Positions 51,441-63,072 of a DNA stretch of 64,000 nt are shown piece by piece. Location: positions 398,937 through 462,936 of the forward strand of contig BJOX01000266.1 in assembly GCA_009731375.1 (NCBI GenBank), given 5' to 3'. This DNA is from Paulinella micropora. Taxonomy: Eukaryota; Cercozoa; Imbricatea; Euglyphida. Positions within the stretch are counted from its first letter, which is position 1, and the number at the start of each line of letters is the position of its first letter. The notes under the pieces are model-generated. The model was not told where the DNA came from, did no database searches, and was given only the letters and a program-made list of their open reading frames with translations. The position numbers and the translations under genes were made by a program.

Positions 51441-51443
51441 TCT

Positions 51444-51563
51444 AGGATGATGATAAGGGCTGATGTTGCGAACTATGTGGAGGAGATGAAGAAGCACTCG
51501 CATTGGCCTGACGGTGTGGATGTCGAGACATGCCTAGAGCAACTAGGCGAGGTGCATACGATG

Positions 51564-51598
<35 letters not shown>

Positions 51599-51674
51599 GG
51601 AGATGAAGAAGCATAGGCCTGACGGTGTGGATGTCGAGACACGCCTAGAATAACTGGGCGAGGTGCATAGTATG

Positions 51675-51712
<38 letters not shown>

Positions 51713-52047
51713 TGGAGATGAAGAAGCATTCGCATTGGCCTGACGGTGTCGATGTCGAGACATGCCTAGCACAACTGCATATGATGGATAGACAGACAGA
51801 CAGACAGACAGACAGGCAGATGGAGATGAAGAAGCATTCACATTGGCCTGACAATGTGTGGATGTCGAGACACGCCTAGAACAACTGGGCGAGGTGCATG
51901 CTTTATGGATAGATACACAGACAGACAGACAAACGGACAGACAGACAGACAGACAGACAGGCCGATGGAGATGAAGAAGCATTCGGATAGGCCTGACGGA
52001 GTGGATGTCAAGACACGCCTAGAGCAACTGGCGAGGTGCATATTATG

Positions 52048-52080
<33 letters not shown>

Positions 52081-52275
52081 GCAGATGGAGATGAAGAAGC
52101 ATTCGCATTGGCCTGACGGTGTGGATGTCGAGACATGCCTAGAACAACCGGGCGAGGTGCATATTATGGATAGACAGACAGACAGACAGACAGACAGATG
52201 GAGATGAAGAAGCATTCGAATTGGCCTGACGGTGTCGATGTCGAGACACGCCTAGAACAACTGGGCCAGCAGTGC
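51444..52275. repeat. Coding-like minisatellite, about 7-8 units with (ACAG)n
   Basis: Units of about 105-125 bp contain GATGAAGAAGCATTCGCATT, GGCCTGACGGTGTGGATGTC, GAGACACGCCTAGAACAACT and GGGCGAGGTGCATA, then (GACA)n. The first reads MMIRADVANYVEEMKKHSHW followed by PDGVDVETCLEQLGEV. Later units keep this frame, but the (ACAG)n differs in length. Confidence 0.92.
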
Positions 52276-52319
52276 ACAAATATACTTACCTGTCTGCTAC
52301 CGTAGATGCTTAGTAACTT

Positions 52320-52357
52320 TCTTGTTTGCTTCTTGTTTGTTTTCTTGTTTGCTTTCC

Positions 52358-52391
<34 letters not shown>

Positions 52392-52800
52392 ATTGCTTAC
52401 TTACTTGCTTGCTTACTTATTTGCTTACTTGCTTGCTTGCTTGCTTACTGACTTACTTACTTCCTCATGTACTTACTGATTTGATTAGGCTTTTGAGGCA
52501 GAGCGGTCGAACCTGCTTGAGGTGATGGCGGTAGCTGAGGCAAACGAAGTGGTACATACATGCATACATACATACATACATACATACATACATACATACA
52601 TACATACATACATACATGCATGCATACATTGATGGCGGTAAATGAGGCAAACGAAGTGGTACATACATACATGCATACATACATACATACATACATACAT
52701 ACATACACACATACATACACACATACATACATACATACATACATACATACATACATACAACATGCTTGAGGTGATGGCGGTAACTGAGGCAAACGAGTGG
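52320..52800. repeat. (CTTA)n and (CATA)n arrays with LEVMAVTEANEVVH unit
   Basis: Unit CTTGAGGTGATGGCGGTAAC, TGAGGCAAACGAAGTGGTAC, followed by (CATA)n at 52,517, 52,628 (partial), 52,765, then again at 53,107 and 53,373. The first is preceded by ACTGATTTGATTAG and a unique coding-like phrase (LLRQSGRTCL). Confidence 0.9.
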
Positions 52801-52814
52801 TACATAAGGCCAAG

Positions 52815-53022
52815 GTTAGGGTTAGGGTTAGGGTTAGGTTTCAGCGCCCCGCCAGGCTGCCGGGTTACGCCGGGGCGGCTCGGATCGCTGTCTCTCGCCG
52901 TTACGACCCAGAACGGTGTGTTTGGGCCGCCCCAGCCGGGTCCTGCCAGCGTGCCGGAGAAAATCGTTCGGCGGGTTTCAACTTAGGGTTAGGGTTAGGG
53001 GTTAGGGTTAGGGGTTAGGGTT
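52815..53022. repeat. TTAGGG arrays flanking a GC-rich 144-bp cassette
   Basis: Four telomere-type repeats at 52,815-52,838 and about six at 52,983-53,022 (with TTAGGGG variants), in the same orientation. Between them is a GC-rich non-repetitive segment (GCCGGGGCGGCTCGGATCGC...). It lies inside the (CATA)n region. Confidence 0.9.
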
Positions 53023-53740
53023 ACATGCATAAATACATACATACATACATACATACATGCATACATACATACATACATACATACATACATACATAAATAC
53101 AACACGCTTGAGGTGATGGCGGTAACTGAGGCAAACGAAGTGGTACATACATGCATACATACATACATACATACATACATACATACACACGTACATACAT
53201 ATATACATACATACATACATACATACACATACATACATACATACATACATACATACGTACGTACGTACGTACGTACGTACGTACATACATACATACATAC
53301 ACATACATGCATGCATACATACATACATACATACATACATACATACATACATACGTACATACATAAATACATCCTTGAAGTGATGGCGTTAACTGAGGCA
53401 AATGAAGTGGTACATACATGCATACATACATATATACATACATACATACATACATACACACATACATACATACATACATACATACGTGCATGCATACATA
53501 CATACACACATACACACGTACATGCATGCATACATACATACATACATACATACATACATACATACATACATACATGCATACATACATACATACATACATA
53601 CATACATACATACATACATACATACATACATACGTACGTACGTACGTACGTACGTACATACAAGTAAGTAAGTAAGTAAGTAAGTAACTAAGTAAGTAAG
53701 TAAGCAAGTAAGCAAGTAATATATAAGCTTACATACCACT
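53023..53740. repeat. (CATA)n/(GTAC)n arrays
   Basis: CATA arrays with CGTA blocks (53,258-53,282, 53,632-53,657). (AGTA)n at 53,663-53,715. Confidence 0.95.
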
Positions 53741-54113
53741 TCATTTGCCTCAGATACCGCCATCACTTCAAGGATGTATGTATGTATGTATGTATGTATG
53801 CATGCATGCATGCATGCATGTATGTATGTATGTATGTATGTATGTACGTACGTACGTACGTACGTACGTACGTATGTACGTACGTATGTATGTACGTATG
53901 TATGTATGTCTGTATGTATGTATGTATGTATGTATGTATGCATGTATGTATGTATGTATGTATGTATATATGCATGTATGTATTTATGAATGCATGCATG
54001 TATGTATGTATGTATGTATGTATGTATGTATGTATGTATGCATGTATGTATGTATGTACGTACGTATGTATGTATGTATGTATGTATGTATGTATGTATG
54101 TATGTCTGTGAGC
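53741..54113. repeat. Inverted exon-like unit followed by (GTAT)n
   Basis: TACCACTTCATTTGCCTCAG, ATACCGCCATCACTTCAAGG is the reverse complement of the unit at 53,373, followed by (GTAT)n with CATGCATG and GTAC blocks: together with 53,023-53,740 a foldback about 1 kb across. Confidence 0.92.
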
Positions 54114-54118
54114 AGGCG

Positions 54119-55175
54119 GAGCTGTTTCGTGAGTACACTTATTCACAGTTGCCCGACCGCCTAGGTATGATTATATATGAAATTATAGTACATTACATGT
54201 TGTATATTACGTTATGTATATTATATAACATGATTGCATGAGTACTTATTCACAGCTACCCCCGACCGATTTGGTATGATTATATATTACATTGTATTAC
54301 ATATGACATATTACATTGTATATTATATAATAAAATTTCATGAGTATACTTATTCACAGCTGTCCGACCGACTTGGTATGATAGTATATTATATGTTGTG
54401 TATTACGTTATATATTATATAACATGATTGCATGAGTACACTTATTCACAGCTACCCGACCGACATGGTATGATTATGTATTATATTGTATTATACATGA
54501 CATATTACATTGTATATTATATAATATGATTGCATGAGTATACTTATTCACAGCCGTCCGACCGACTTGGTATGATAGTATATTATATGTTGTGTATTAC
54601 GTTACATATTATATAATATGATTGCGTGAGTATACTCATTCACAGCTACCCGACCGACTTGGTATGATTATGTATTATATTGTATTACATATGCCATATT
54701 ACATTGTATATTATATAATATGATTGCATGAGTATACTTATTCGCAGCCGTCCGATCGACTTGGTATGATAGCATATTATATGTTGTGTATTACGTTATA
54801 TATTATATAACATGATTGCATGAGTACACTTATTCACAGCTACCCCCGACCGATTTGGTATGATTATGTATTATATTGTATTACATATGACATATTACAT
54901 TGTATATTATATATGATTGCGTGAGTATACTTATTCACAGGTGTCCGACCGACTTGGTATGATAGTATATTATATGTTGTGTATTACGTTATATATTATA
55001 TAACATGATTGCGTGAGTATACTTATTCACAGCTGTCCGACCGACTTTGTAATATGTCATATGTAATACATATAATACATAATCATACCAACATTACATA
55101 TGACATATTACATTCTATATTATATAATATGATTGCATGAGTACACTTATTCACAGCTGTCCGACCGATATTATA
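54119..55175. repeat. Minisatellite of about 11 x 100-bp units (REYTYSQLPDRL exon end)
   Basis: The first unit sits in a longer open segment between GAGCAG and GTATGATT (54,119-54,163) reading AELFREYTYSQLPDRL. Ten further copies carry only GAGTACACTTATTCACAGCT, GTCCGACCGACTTG|GTATGA, then about 60 bp of AT-rich intron-like sequence (ATATTATATGTTGTGTATTA). Confidence 0.92.
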
Positions 55176-55299
55176 CCATATTTGTACATTACATTATTTA
55201 TTATGTTACTCTATATAGTGTTATGTTATGTTATCTGAACGGTGCATAAAAAAATACCTGCTGAAACTGAATACGTTATTTTATCATTTCTACATACAT

Positions 55300-55333
55300 A
55301 ATACTGGTTTATATATATATATATATATATATG

Positions 55334-55369
<36 letters not shown>

Positions 55370-55463
55370 TATATATATTCATAGCCCTTTACATGTATTG
55401 TGTATCTTATTTTTGATACTGATAAACATTTTGCATGGTATATACATGTACATACAAAACCAT

Positions 55464-55520
<57 letters not shown>

Positions 55521-55722
55521 CATCATCATCATTATCATCATCATCACCATCACCACCACCACCACCATCATCATCATCATCGCCATTATCATCATCATCA
55601 TCATCACCACCACCACCACCATCACCGCCACCACCACCACCACCACCACAATCATCACCATCACCACCACCACAATCATCATCACCATCATCATCATCAT
55701 CCTCCTCATCATCACTTGTCAG
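55300..55722. repeat. (TA)n, (CATA)n, (CTTT)n and (CAT/CAC)n arrays
   Basis: (TA)n and CATA at 55,305-55,378, (TTTC)n at 55,470-55,520, then CAT/CAC triplets to about 55,715. Poly-His or Pro ORFs are artefacts. Confidence 0.95.
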
Positions 55723-55779
55723 GCATGGTTGACCCTGACGAAGAACGAGACACCCCTCGCATCAAGTGGTGGGCGCAAG
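55723..55779 (+). other. Candidate host exon (DPDEERDTPRIKWWAQ)
   Basis: Between CACTTGTCAG and GTATCTATC; reads MVDPDEERDTPRIKWWAQ. Partial copies of DTPRIKWW occur at about 56,496 and 56,628, the second ending TGGTGGACGCAG|GGTACG. Confidence 0.5.
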
Positions 55780-55789
55780 GTATCTATCA

Positions 55790-55825
55790 ATACTTGCTTA
55801 CTTACCTATACTTACTGACTTACTG

Positions 55826-55860
<35 letters not shown>

Positions 55861-55869
55861 GACTGACTG

Positions 55870-55909
<40 letters not shown>

Positions 55910-56034
55910 CCTTACTTTTACTTACTTACTGACTTACTTACTCGCTTGCTTACTCGCTTGCTTACGTGCTTGCTGACTTACTTACTTACTTACTTACTTC
56001 TTTACTTCTTACTTACTTACTTACTAACTTACTT

Positions 56035-56092
<58 letters not shown>

Positions 56093-56098
56093 CGCTTG

Positions 56099-56129
<31 letters not shown>

Positions 56130-56305
56130 TTTTACTTACTTACTTACTTAGTTACTTGCTTACTATTACGTACTTGTTAACTTACTCACTCACTCACTCA
56201 CTCACTCACTCACTCACTTACTCACTCACTCACTCACTCACTCACTCACTTACTTACTTACTTACTTATTTACTTACTTACTTACTTACTTACTTATTTA
56301 CTTAC
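55790..56305. repeat. (CTTA)n/(CTCA)n array
   Basis: Tetranucleotide array following the donor of the exon at 55,723. Confidence 0.95.
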
Positions 56306-56689
56306 TCGGCCGCCTCAACGTTCGGCTATATCAACTTAACGCTGCATTTCCGGGGGAAAACCCGTGTGATATGGCCGAAAATTTTCACTGGCTGAAATTC
56401 TTCCGTTGGCCTGCCTTCCAAGCGATGACTATTTTCCCTTTCGTCTTAGATTGCAGTCCAAGCTTTCTCTGTTGAAAGATTTTTTTGTCTGATGGAAGAC
56501 ACCCCACGTATTAAGATACAAACACACATAACACATGACACAAGCACAATATGTACATGAATAATCACTCTCACTCGCATACTTGCATATATCTTTTTTA
56601 TTAGCATATACATATGTATAATACAAGACACCCCAAGTATTAAGTGGTGGACGCAGGGTACGTAGACATACTCACACTGACTCGCATAC

Positions 56690-56723
<34 letters not shown>

Positions 56724-56766
56724 TTTCTTTCTTTCTTTTGTTTTCTTTTCTTTTTTCTTACTAATA
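56306..56766. other. Unique segment with partial exon copies and (TTTC)n
   Basis: About 330 bp of unique sequence containing GACACCCCACGTATTAAGAT and GACACCCCAAGTATTAAGTG, relics of the exon at 55,723, then (TTTC)n at 56,692-56,730. No intact ORF. Confidence 0.6.
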
Positions 56767-56767
56767 G

Positions 56768-56897
56768 CACCGACGGGCAACATCCTGGAGCGGCCGCGCA
56801 CGAAAGCACGTGCTCGCAACGTCACGTGTCATGACTTTACCACAACCGTCCACACAAAGCACGTGCTAGCGCTGGGTACGGTGCACGTGGCCATTGG
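56768..56897 (+). other. Candidate host exon (VTCHDFTTTVHTKHVLAL)
   Basis: Between TTACTAATAG and GGTATGTATG. Open for 43 codons: APTGNILERPRTKARARNVT, then CHDFTTTVHTKHVLALGTVH and VAI. GC-rich and unlike its surroundings, so coding is credible. Confidence 0.5.
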
Positions 56898-57027
56898 GTA
56901 TGTATGTGCGTATGTGCATGCGTGCAGGTATATGTATTTGCATGTATTTATGTATGTGTATGTAGGTTTGTAGATCTTGGTCTCCTGCAGCATGCGCATT
57001 TAACACCGGCAACGGAAAAAACCAGGT

Positions 57028-57086
57028 TATTATTCTCTCTCTCTCTCTCTCTCTCTCCCTCTCTCTCTCTCCCTCTCTCTCTCTAC

Positions 57087-57117
<31 letters not shown>

Positions 57118-57201
57118 TCTCTCTGCGTGTGTGTCTCCTCTCTTCTCTCGTGTCTATGCACGATTCAGACTTATGCATTTATTAATGTATTTATGAATCT
57201 A

Positions 57202-57235
<34 letters not shown>

Positions 57236-57282
57236 NNNNNNNNNNNNNNNNNNNNNNNNNNNNNNNNNNNNNCGCCCCCCCC

Positions 57283-57315
<33 letters not shown>
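57028..57315. repeat. (CT)n, C-homopolymer and 37-N gap
   Basis: (CT)n at 57,030-57,125; C-run at 57,204-57,235 running into N (57,236-57,272) and out again. The gap is a sequencing failure in poly-C. Confidence 0.95.
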
Positions 57316-57316
<1 letters not shown>

Positions 57317-57960
57317 TAGTGAAGATGAGCCATTGCGTTGGATAGGCTACGAAGCGAACGCCTTCAATGTGGTCAGATAGATAGACCGTCTTCTTTCCAC
57401 CTCTATATTTTATCTACTAGTGTGGTCAGATAGATAGACCATCTTCTTTCCACCTCTATTTTTTATCTATCTAGTCCATATTGTCAGGCCAAGCCCCTGG
57501 TAATATGCGCGCATGTCAAAAACATCCTCTCTATTTATCTCCCTATGTACTAGCTTTCTGCTCCCTCTCACAGCGACAGACAGAATACAGACCATGATTC
57601 TCATGACTTGCTGCACAGACAGAGGCGATAAACAGACTGAGCGACAGGCAGATGTACCACAATGCTCATGACTTGCTGCAAACACACAGCGACAGACAAA
57701 CAGAGCGACAGATATATGTACTAGTACTACCATGTGGCACGGAGACGGGGGTCCGGCTTGAGGGAGAGAGATTTTGCGATATCAGGCCAAGACCCTGGTA
57801 ATTGCGCGCATGATGAAACAGTCCTCTCTATTTATCTATTAATCTACTTGCCACCTTCCTATTTATCTATCTGACTTTAGGCAAAAACCCTGGTGATCGC
57901 TCGCATGTTGAAACAAGCAGGGGCAGGCCCGAAACCGGTGTTGCAAGTGTGGTATTCATC
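57317..57960. repeat. Repeated exon-like AKTLVIARM units
   Basis: The phrase CAGGCCAAGNCCCTGGTAAT followed by GCGCGCATG occurs at 57,485, 57,782 and (diverged) 57,888. The last is the longest, reading AKTLVIARMLKQAGAGPKPV followed by LQV before GTGGTATT. A duplicated GTGGTCAGATAGATAGACCN lies at 57,370 and 57,421, and ACAATGCTCATGACTTGCTG-type phrases repeat at 57,596 and 57,658. Confidence 0.7.
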
Positions 57961-57974
57961 GACATGGGGTCGGT

Positions 57975-58051
57975 TTTAGTAGTAGTAGTGGCAGTAGTGG
58001 TGGCAGTAGTAGTAGTGGTAGTAGTAGTGGTAGTAATAGTAATAGTAGTAA

Positions 58052-58099
<48 letters not shown>

Positions 58100-58161
58100 A
58101 AGTAGTAGTAGTCGTAGTAGTAGTAGTGGTAGTAGTAGTGGTAGTAGTAGTGGTAGTAGTG

Positions 58162-58207
<46 letters not shown>

Positions 58208-58227
58208 TAGTAGTAGTGGTAGTAGTG

Positions 58228-58289
<62 letters not shown>

Positions 58290-58320
58290 TATTATTATTA
58301 TTATCATTATTATTATGACT
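57975..58320. repeat. (AGT)n array
   Basis: GTA/GTG triplets ending in ATT triplets; starts shortly after the coding-like segment at 57,960. Confidence 0.95.
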
Positions 58321-58499
58321 ATTATTATTTAGGGAGTACATAGGCCATCGGTCCCTTTCCATGGGCTGATTGGTATAAAGCTCCTAGAGTAATGTTCTAT
58401 GCCGTCACTTCCTTTATTCCACCGTGGAGACTTTCCTTATGGAATGGAGGACTGGATGCACATGGCCTTTTGGCTCAGCAATTGGCAGACGATACATAC

Positions 58500-58515
58500 A
58501 TACATACATACATAC

Positions 58516-58581
<66 letters not shown>

Positions 58582-58589
58582 CATTATTA

Positions 58590-58660
<71 letters not shown>
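58500..58660. repeat. (CATA)n and (ATT)n
   Basis: Microsatellite directly upstream of the first SINE copy. Confidence 0.95.
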
Positions 58661-58920
58661 GGACACCGTGATAGCCCAGTGGTCAAGTTCTACCATCTGG
58701 GCCCTGTCGCCAGTTCGATTCCCGTCGGTGCCACCAGTATTTTCATTGAACATACCGATCCGTCTGGACCAGTATTTTCATTGAACATACCGGCCCGTCT
58801 GGAAGTGTTGGAACTGCCCTTGCGGGGGTGTCATTAGAGCTTATCGTCAATTCTTCGTACTCCCCTCACGGGTGAGACGATGGAGGCGCATGTGCAGAAC
58901 AGCCATTGACAGAGAAGCAC
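58661..58920 (+). mobile_element. tRNA-derived SINE, copy 1
   Basis: The 5' about 75 bases are tRNA-like: TGATAGCCCAGTGGTC fits an A box, AGTTCGATTCCC a B box, and GGACACC can pair (with one bulge) with GGTGCC just before ACC. A body with an internal duplication (CAGTATTTTCATTGAACATA twice) and a conserved 3' end CATTGACAGAGAAGCAC follow, then an (ATT)n tail. The T-stem pairs poorly, so this is not a functional tRNA. Confidence 0.75.
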
Positions 58921-59078
58921 TATTATTATTATTATTATTATTATTATCATCATCATCATCATCATCATCATCGTCGTTATCATCTTCATTATTATCATTA
59001 TCAATATCATTATTATCATTATTATCATCATATTATTATTATGATTATTATGATTATTATTATTATTATTATTATTAT
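58921..59078. repeat. (ATT)n/(CAT)n tail
   Basis: A/T triplets directly after the SINE. Confidence 0.95.
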
Positions 59079-59079
59079 T

Positions 59080-59252
59080 GTGGTTTCGAGGCTATGTCGT
59101 TGTGTTGGCTCCGAGGCTATGTTGTTGTGTTGGTTCCGAGGCTATGTTGTTGTGTTGGTTCCGAGGCTCTGTTGTTGTGTTCCGAGGTTATGTCGATGTG
59201 GGTTCCGAGGCTATGTTGTTGTGTTGGTTCCGAGGCCATGTCGTTGTGTTGT
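59080..59252. repeat. Minisatellite, GGTTCCGAGGCTATGTTGTT unit
   Basis: Seven imperfect copies of a 23-33-bp unit (GTTCCGAGGCTATGTTGTTG then TGTTG). Confidence 0.92.
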
Positions 59253-59640
59253 TTTTTATAAGACATACACCACGTGGGATCAAAGGGGTATTTACATTCC
59301 GCGATCTAGGGGTGGTGACGGGTTTCGAGGCGTCCCAGATACTTACCACAAAACGTCCTCATGCGCTGGCAGACCGCATGAAATGTCTGCTACCCCTGTG
59401 AGTACCTCCATGCGGGACCTACCCAGTCTCGTGGAGCTCTCACGCGGGGAAGATCAATCATTTGTAGTTGATTTCCTGCAAGGTACCCGACACTGTGCGG
59501 GTAGTAGGGACTTCCTTTTGGGGCCTTCTATGCAGGATGGTTAGAGTCACTCTTCCCTCCCCAACATACTCACTGTAGTCCCTGTTGGGTCGAGGGATGG
59601 AGGCGCATGGCCCTCGGGCTCAGCCATGACAGATCAATAT
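59253..59640. other. Unique segment, no gene recognised
   Basis: About 390 bp non-repetitive, with one open frame of about 90 codons (YKTYTTWDQRGIYIPRSRGG...SMQDG) lacking clear borders. Its end (GATGGAGGCGCATGGCCCTC) resembles the SINE phrase GATGGAGGCGCATGTGCAGA, so part may be a diverged SINE relative. Confidence 0.45.
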
Positions 59641-59646
59641 ATATTA

Positions 59647-59743
<97 letters not shown>

Positions 59744-59811
59744 GATTATTACTATTATTATTATTATTGTTATTGTCATTATTATTATTATTGTTGTTGT
59801 TGTTGTTGTTG

Positions 59812-59852
<41 letters not shown>

Positions 59853-59854
59853 TT

Positions 59855-60122
59855 GGACACAGTGATAGCCCAGTGGTCAAGTTCTACCATCTGGGCCCTG
59901 TCGCCAGTTCGATTCCCGTCGGTGCCACCAGTATTTTCATTGAACATACCGGTCTATTTCTGGACCAGTATTTTCATTGAACATACCGGCCCGTCTGGAA
60001 GTGTTGGAACTGCCCTTGCGGGGGTGTCATTAGAGCTTATCGTCAATTCTTCGTACTCCCCTCACGGGTGAGACGATGGAGGCGCATGTGCAGAAATGCA
60101 TCAGCCATTGACAGAGAAGCAC
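59855..60122 (+). mobile_element. tRNA-derived SINE, copy 2
   Basis: Near-identical to copy 1 from GGACACAGTGATAGCCCAGT to CATTGACAGAGAAGCAC, with 8 extra bases (AAATGCAT) near the 3' end. Flanked on both sides by (ATT)n (59,641-59,852 and 60,123-60,273). Confidence 0.75.
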
Positions 60123-60182
<60 letters not shown>

Positions 60183-60183
60183 G

Positions 60184-60273
<90 letters not shown>

Positions 60274-60541
60274 GGACACCGTGATAGCCCAGTGGTCAAG
60301 TTCTACCATCTGGGCCCTGTCGCCAGTTCGATTCCCGTCGGTGCCACCAGTATTTTCATTGAACATACCGGTCCGTCTGGACCAGTATGTTTTCATTGAA
60401 CATACCGGCCCGTCTGGAAGTGTTGGAACTGCCCTTGCGGGGGTGTCATTAGAGCCTATCGTCAATTCTTCGTACTCCCCTCACGGGTGAGACGATGGAG
60501 GCGCATGTGCAGAAATGCATCAGCCATTGACAGAGAAGCAC
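60274..60541 (+). mobile_element. tRNA-derived SINE, copy 3
   Basis: Same structure as copies 1 and 2 and in the same orientation. Followed by (ATT)n and (CAT)n to 60,662. Copies 2 and 3 are separated only by (ATT)n. Confidence 0.75.
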
Positions 60542-60568
60542 TATTGTTGTTGTTATTATTATTATTAC

Positions 60569-60604
<36 letters not shown>

Positions 60605-60668
60605 CATTATCCTCATCATCATCATCATCATCATCATTGTCATCATCATCATCATCATCATTAAATAG

Positions 60669-60742
60669 ATGCAGACACCATGCGCGCTTTTCGTGACGCT
60701 CTGACCTACATCCTCGAGAAGAAACCTCCCCAAGACAAAGAG
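60669..60742 (+). other. Candidate host exon ([18 protein letters not shown])
   Basis: Between TTAAATAG and GTAAGACC. Reads [20 protein letters not shown] then DKE. Shortened copies of its last part (CCTCCAAAGGACAAAGAGGT and variants) occur at about 61,050, 61,515, 61,760 and 61,840, each followed by GTAAAG- or GTAAG-like bases. Confidence 0.5.
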
Positions 60743-60805
60743 GTAAGACCGACAAACATCACTCTACTACTATTATATATGAGCGCACAACACCCGAACT
60801 AAAAA

Positions 60806-61016
<211 letters not shown>

Positions 61017-61132
61017 TTACATGTGTACCGCTACTGTCATGGAGCAGAGACCTCCAAAGGACAAAAGAGGTAAAGAACAACAAACATCATTGTACTATTA
61101 TTTTATGACCATATGCCCTGAGCGCACAACAG

Positions 61133-61204
61133 ACAGACAGACAGACAGACGGACTAGAGAGAGACAGAGAGAGAGAGAGAGAATGAGAGAGAGAGAGAGA
61201 GACA

Positions 61205-61241
<37 letters not shown>

Positions 61242-61440
61242 NNNNNNNNNNNNNNNNNNNNNNNNNNNNNNNNNNNNNNNNNNNNNNNNNNNNNNNNNNN
61301 NNNNNNNNNNNNNNNNNNNNNNNNNNNNNNNNNNNNNNNNNNNNNNNNNNNNNNNNNNNNNNNNNNNNNNNNNNNNNNNNNGGGGGGGGGGGGGGGGAAG
61401 GGAGGGAGGGAGGGAGAGAGAGAGAAATGAGAAAGGCAGA
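61133..61440. repeat. (ACAG)n, (GA)n, G-homopolymer and 140-N gap
   Basis: A G-run of about 36 bases enters N at 61,242-61,381 and leaves again as G; gap caused by poly-G. Confidence 0.97.
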
Positions 61441-61668
61441 GAGAGAAATGAGAAAGATAATGAGAAAGAGAGACCCGAACTAAAAAGAGCAAACATCATT
61501 ACATATGTACCATTACCCTCCAAAGGACAAAGAGGTAAAGAACAAGAAACATTATTGTACTATTATTATAATCATATGCCCTGAGCATACAGCTCTCAGA
61601 ACAGCAAACATCATTACAATATCTATATCTATATCTATATCTTTTTCTCTATATTTATACCTTTACCT

Positions 61669-61729
<61 letters not shown>

Positions 61730-62340
61730 GAGAGTGTCCTATTACTATCCTGGAAAACAAACCTCCAAAGGGCAAAGAGATAAAGAACAACACGCATAAT
61801 TATACCGTTATATAACTACATTCTCTCTAAGTAAAAAGCTCCAAAGGACCAAAAGGTAAGAACAACAAAGATCATTGTACTACCGTTATGTAAGCATGTC
61901 ATTCCTAAGTACACTATCCTGCAGGAAGAGATGTTCTATATGACCCGCAGGCAGGAATAGCGTGCATGCATCACTACGCAATATTAATTGAGGGTGCGGG
62001 GTGGTTTGTGTCACATTGTGGCTGATTCGCCTGAAATCTGAAAAGGTTTCCGGAAACCCGTCCTTATTGGGATATATATTTTTACTATATCAATGCCAAT
62101 GCATGGGCATTTGGGCAGATCAAAGGGAAGCAGACCATGAACATGCACAGACAAGCACAACCAAACAGGCAAAAATCCAAAACAAAAAAACGAATACGCA
62201 GAATACGTAATTATTTGCCAGAATTTTTCAGGGCCAGCTGGTCCATTTCAAACCCATTCGCACCCTTAAGTGACCCAGGAATAGCATGCATACATTACTA
62301 TGCAATATTGATTTAAGTAACCGTCTTACGTGGGCCGAAG
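61441..62340. other. Exon-relic copies, (GA)n and unique spacer
   Basis: Contains three relics of the KKPPKDKE exon end and (GA)n at 61,670-61,735. About 400 bp of unique sequence (61,900-62,330) is bracketed by the direct repeat CAGGAATAGCGTGCATGCAT / CAGGAATAGCATGCATACAT with CTACGCAATATTAATT-type continuation. No ORF of note. Confidence 0.55.
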
Positions 62341-62342
62341 AA

Positions 62343-62344
62343 GG

Positions 62345-62387
<43 letters not shown>

Positions 62388-62408
62388 CTCTATCTATCTC
62401 TCTATCTC

Positions 62409-62480
<72 letters not shown>

Positions 62481-62517
62481 CCTACCTACCTACCTACCTA
62501 CCTACCTACCTGCCTAA

Positions 62518-62567
<50 letters not shown>

Positions 62568-62571
62568 CTCC

Positions 62572-62641
<70 letters not shown>

Positions 62642-62656
62642 TTGTCTGTCTATCTG

Positions 62657-62703
<47 letters not shown>

Positions 62704-62732
62704 GTAACCATCTTACGTGGGCAGAATAAAGT

Positions 62733-62764
<32 letters not shown>

Positions 62765-62765
62765 A

Positions 62766-62811
<46 letters not shown>

Positions 62812-62869
62812 CCTGCCTACCTGCCTATCTATCTATCTATCTACCTATCTATCTATCTATCTGTCTATT

Positions 62870-62914
<45 letters not shown>

Positions 62915-62996
62915 CTATCTCTATCTCTATCTATCTATCTATCTATCTATCTACCTACCTACCAACCTACCTACCTACCTACCTACATCTATCTAA

Positions 62997-63072
<76 letters not shown>

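Noticed and set aside
54119-55175. Regular 100-bp repeats considered as a CRISPR array
   Set aside because: Spacers are themselves repeated and AT-rich, units contain splice-like borders, and the host is eukaryotic; no cas genes.
58661-58735. Possible functional tRNA gene
   Set aside because: A and B boxes are present, but the T-stem and anticodon arm pair poorly and the unit is part of a repeated 260-bp element with an (ATT)n tail, so a SINE head fits better.
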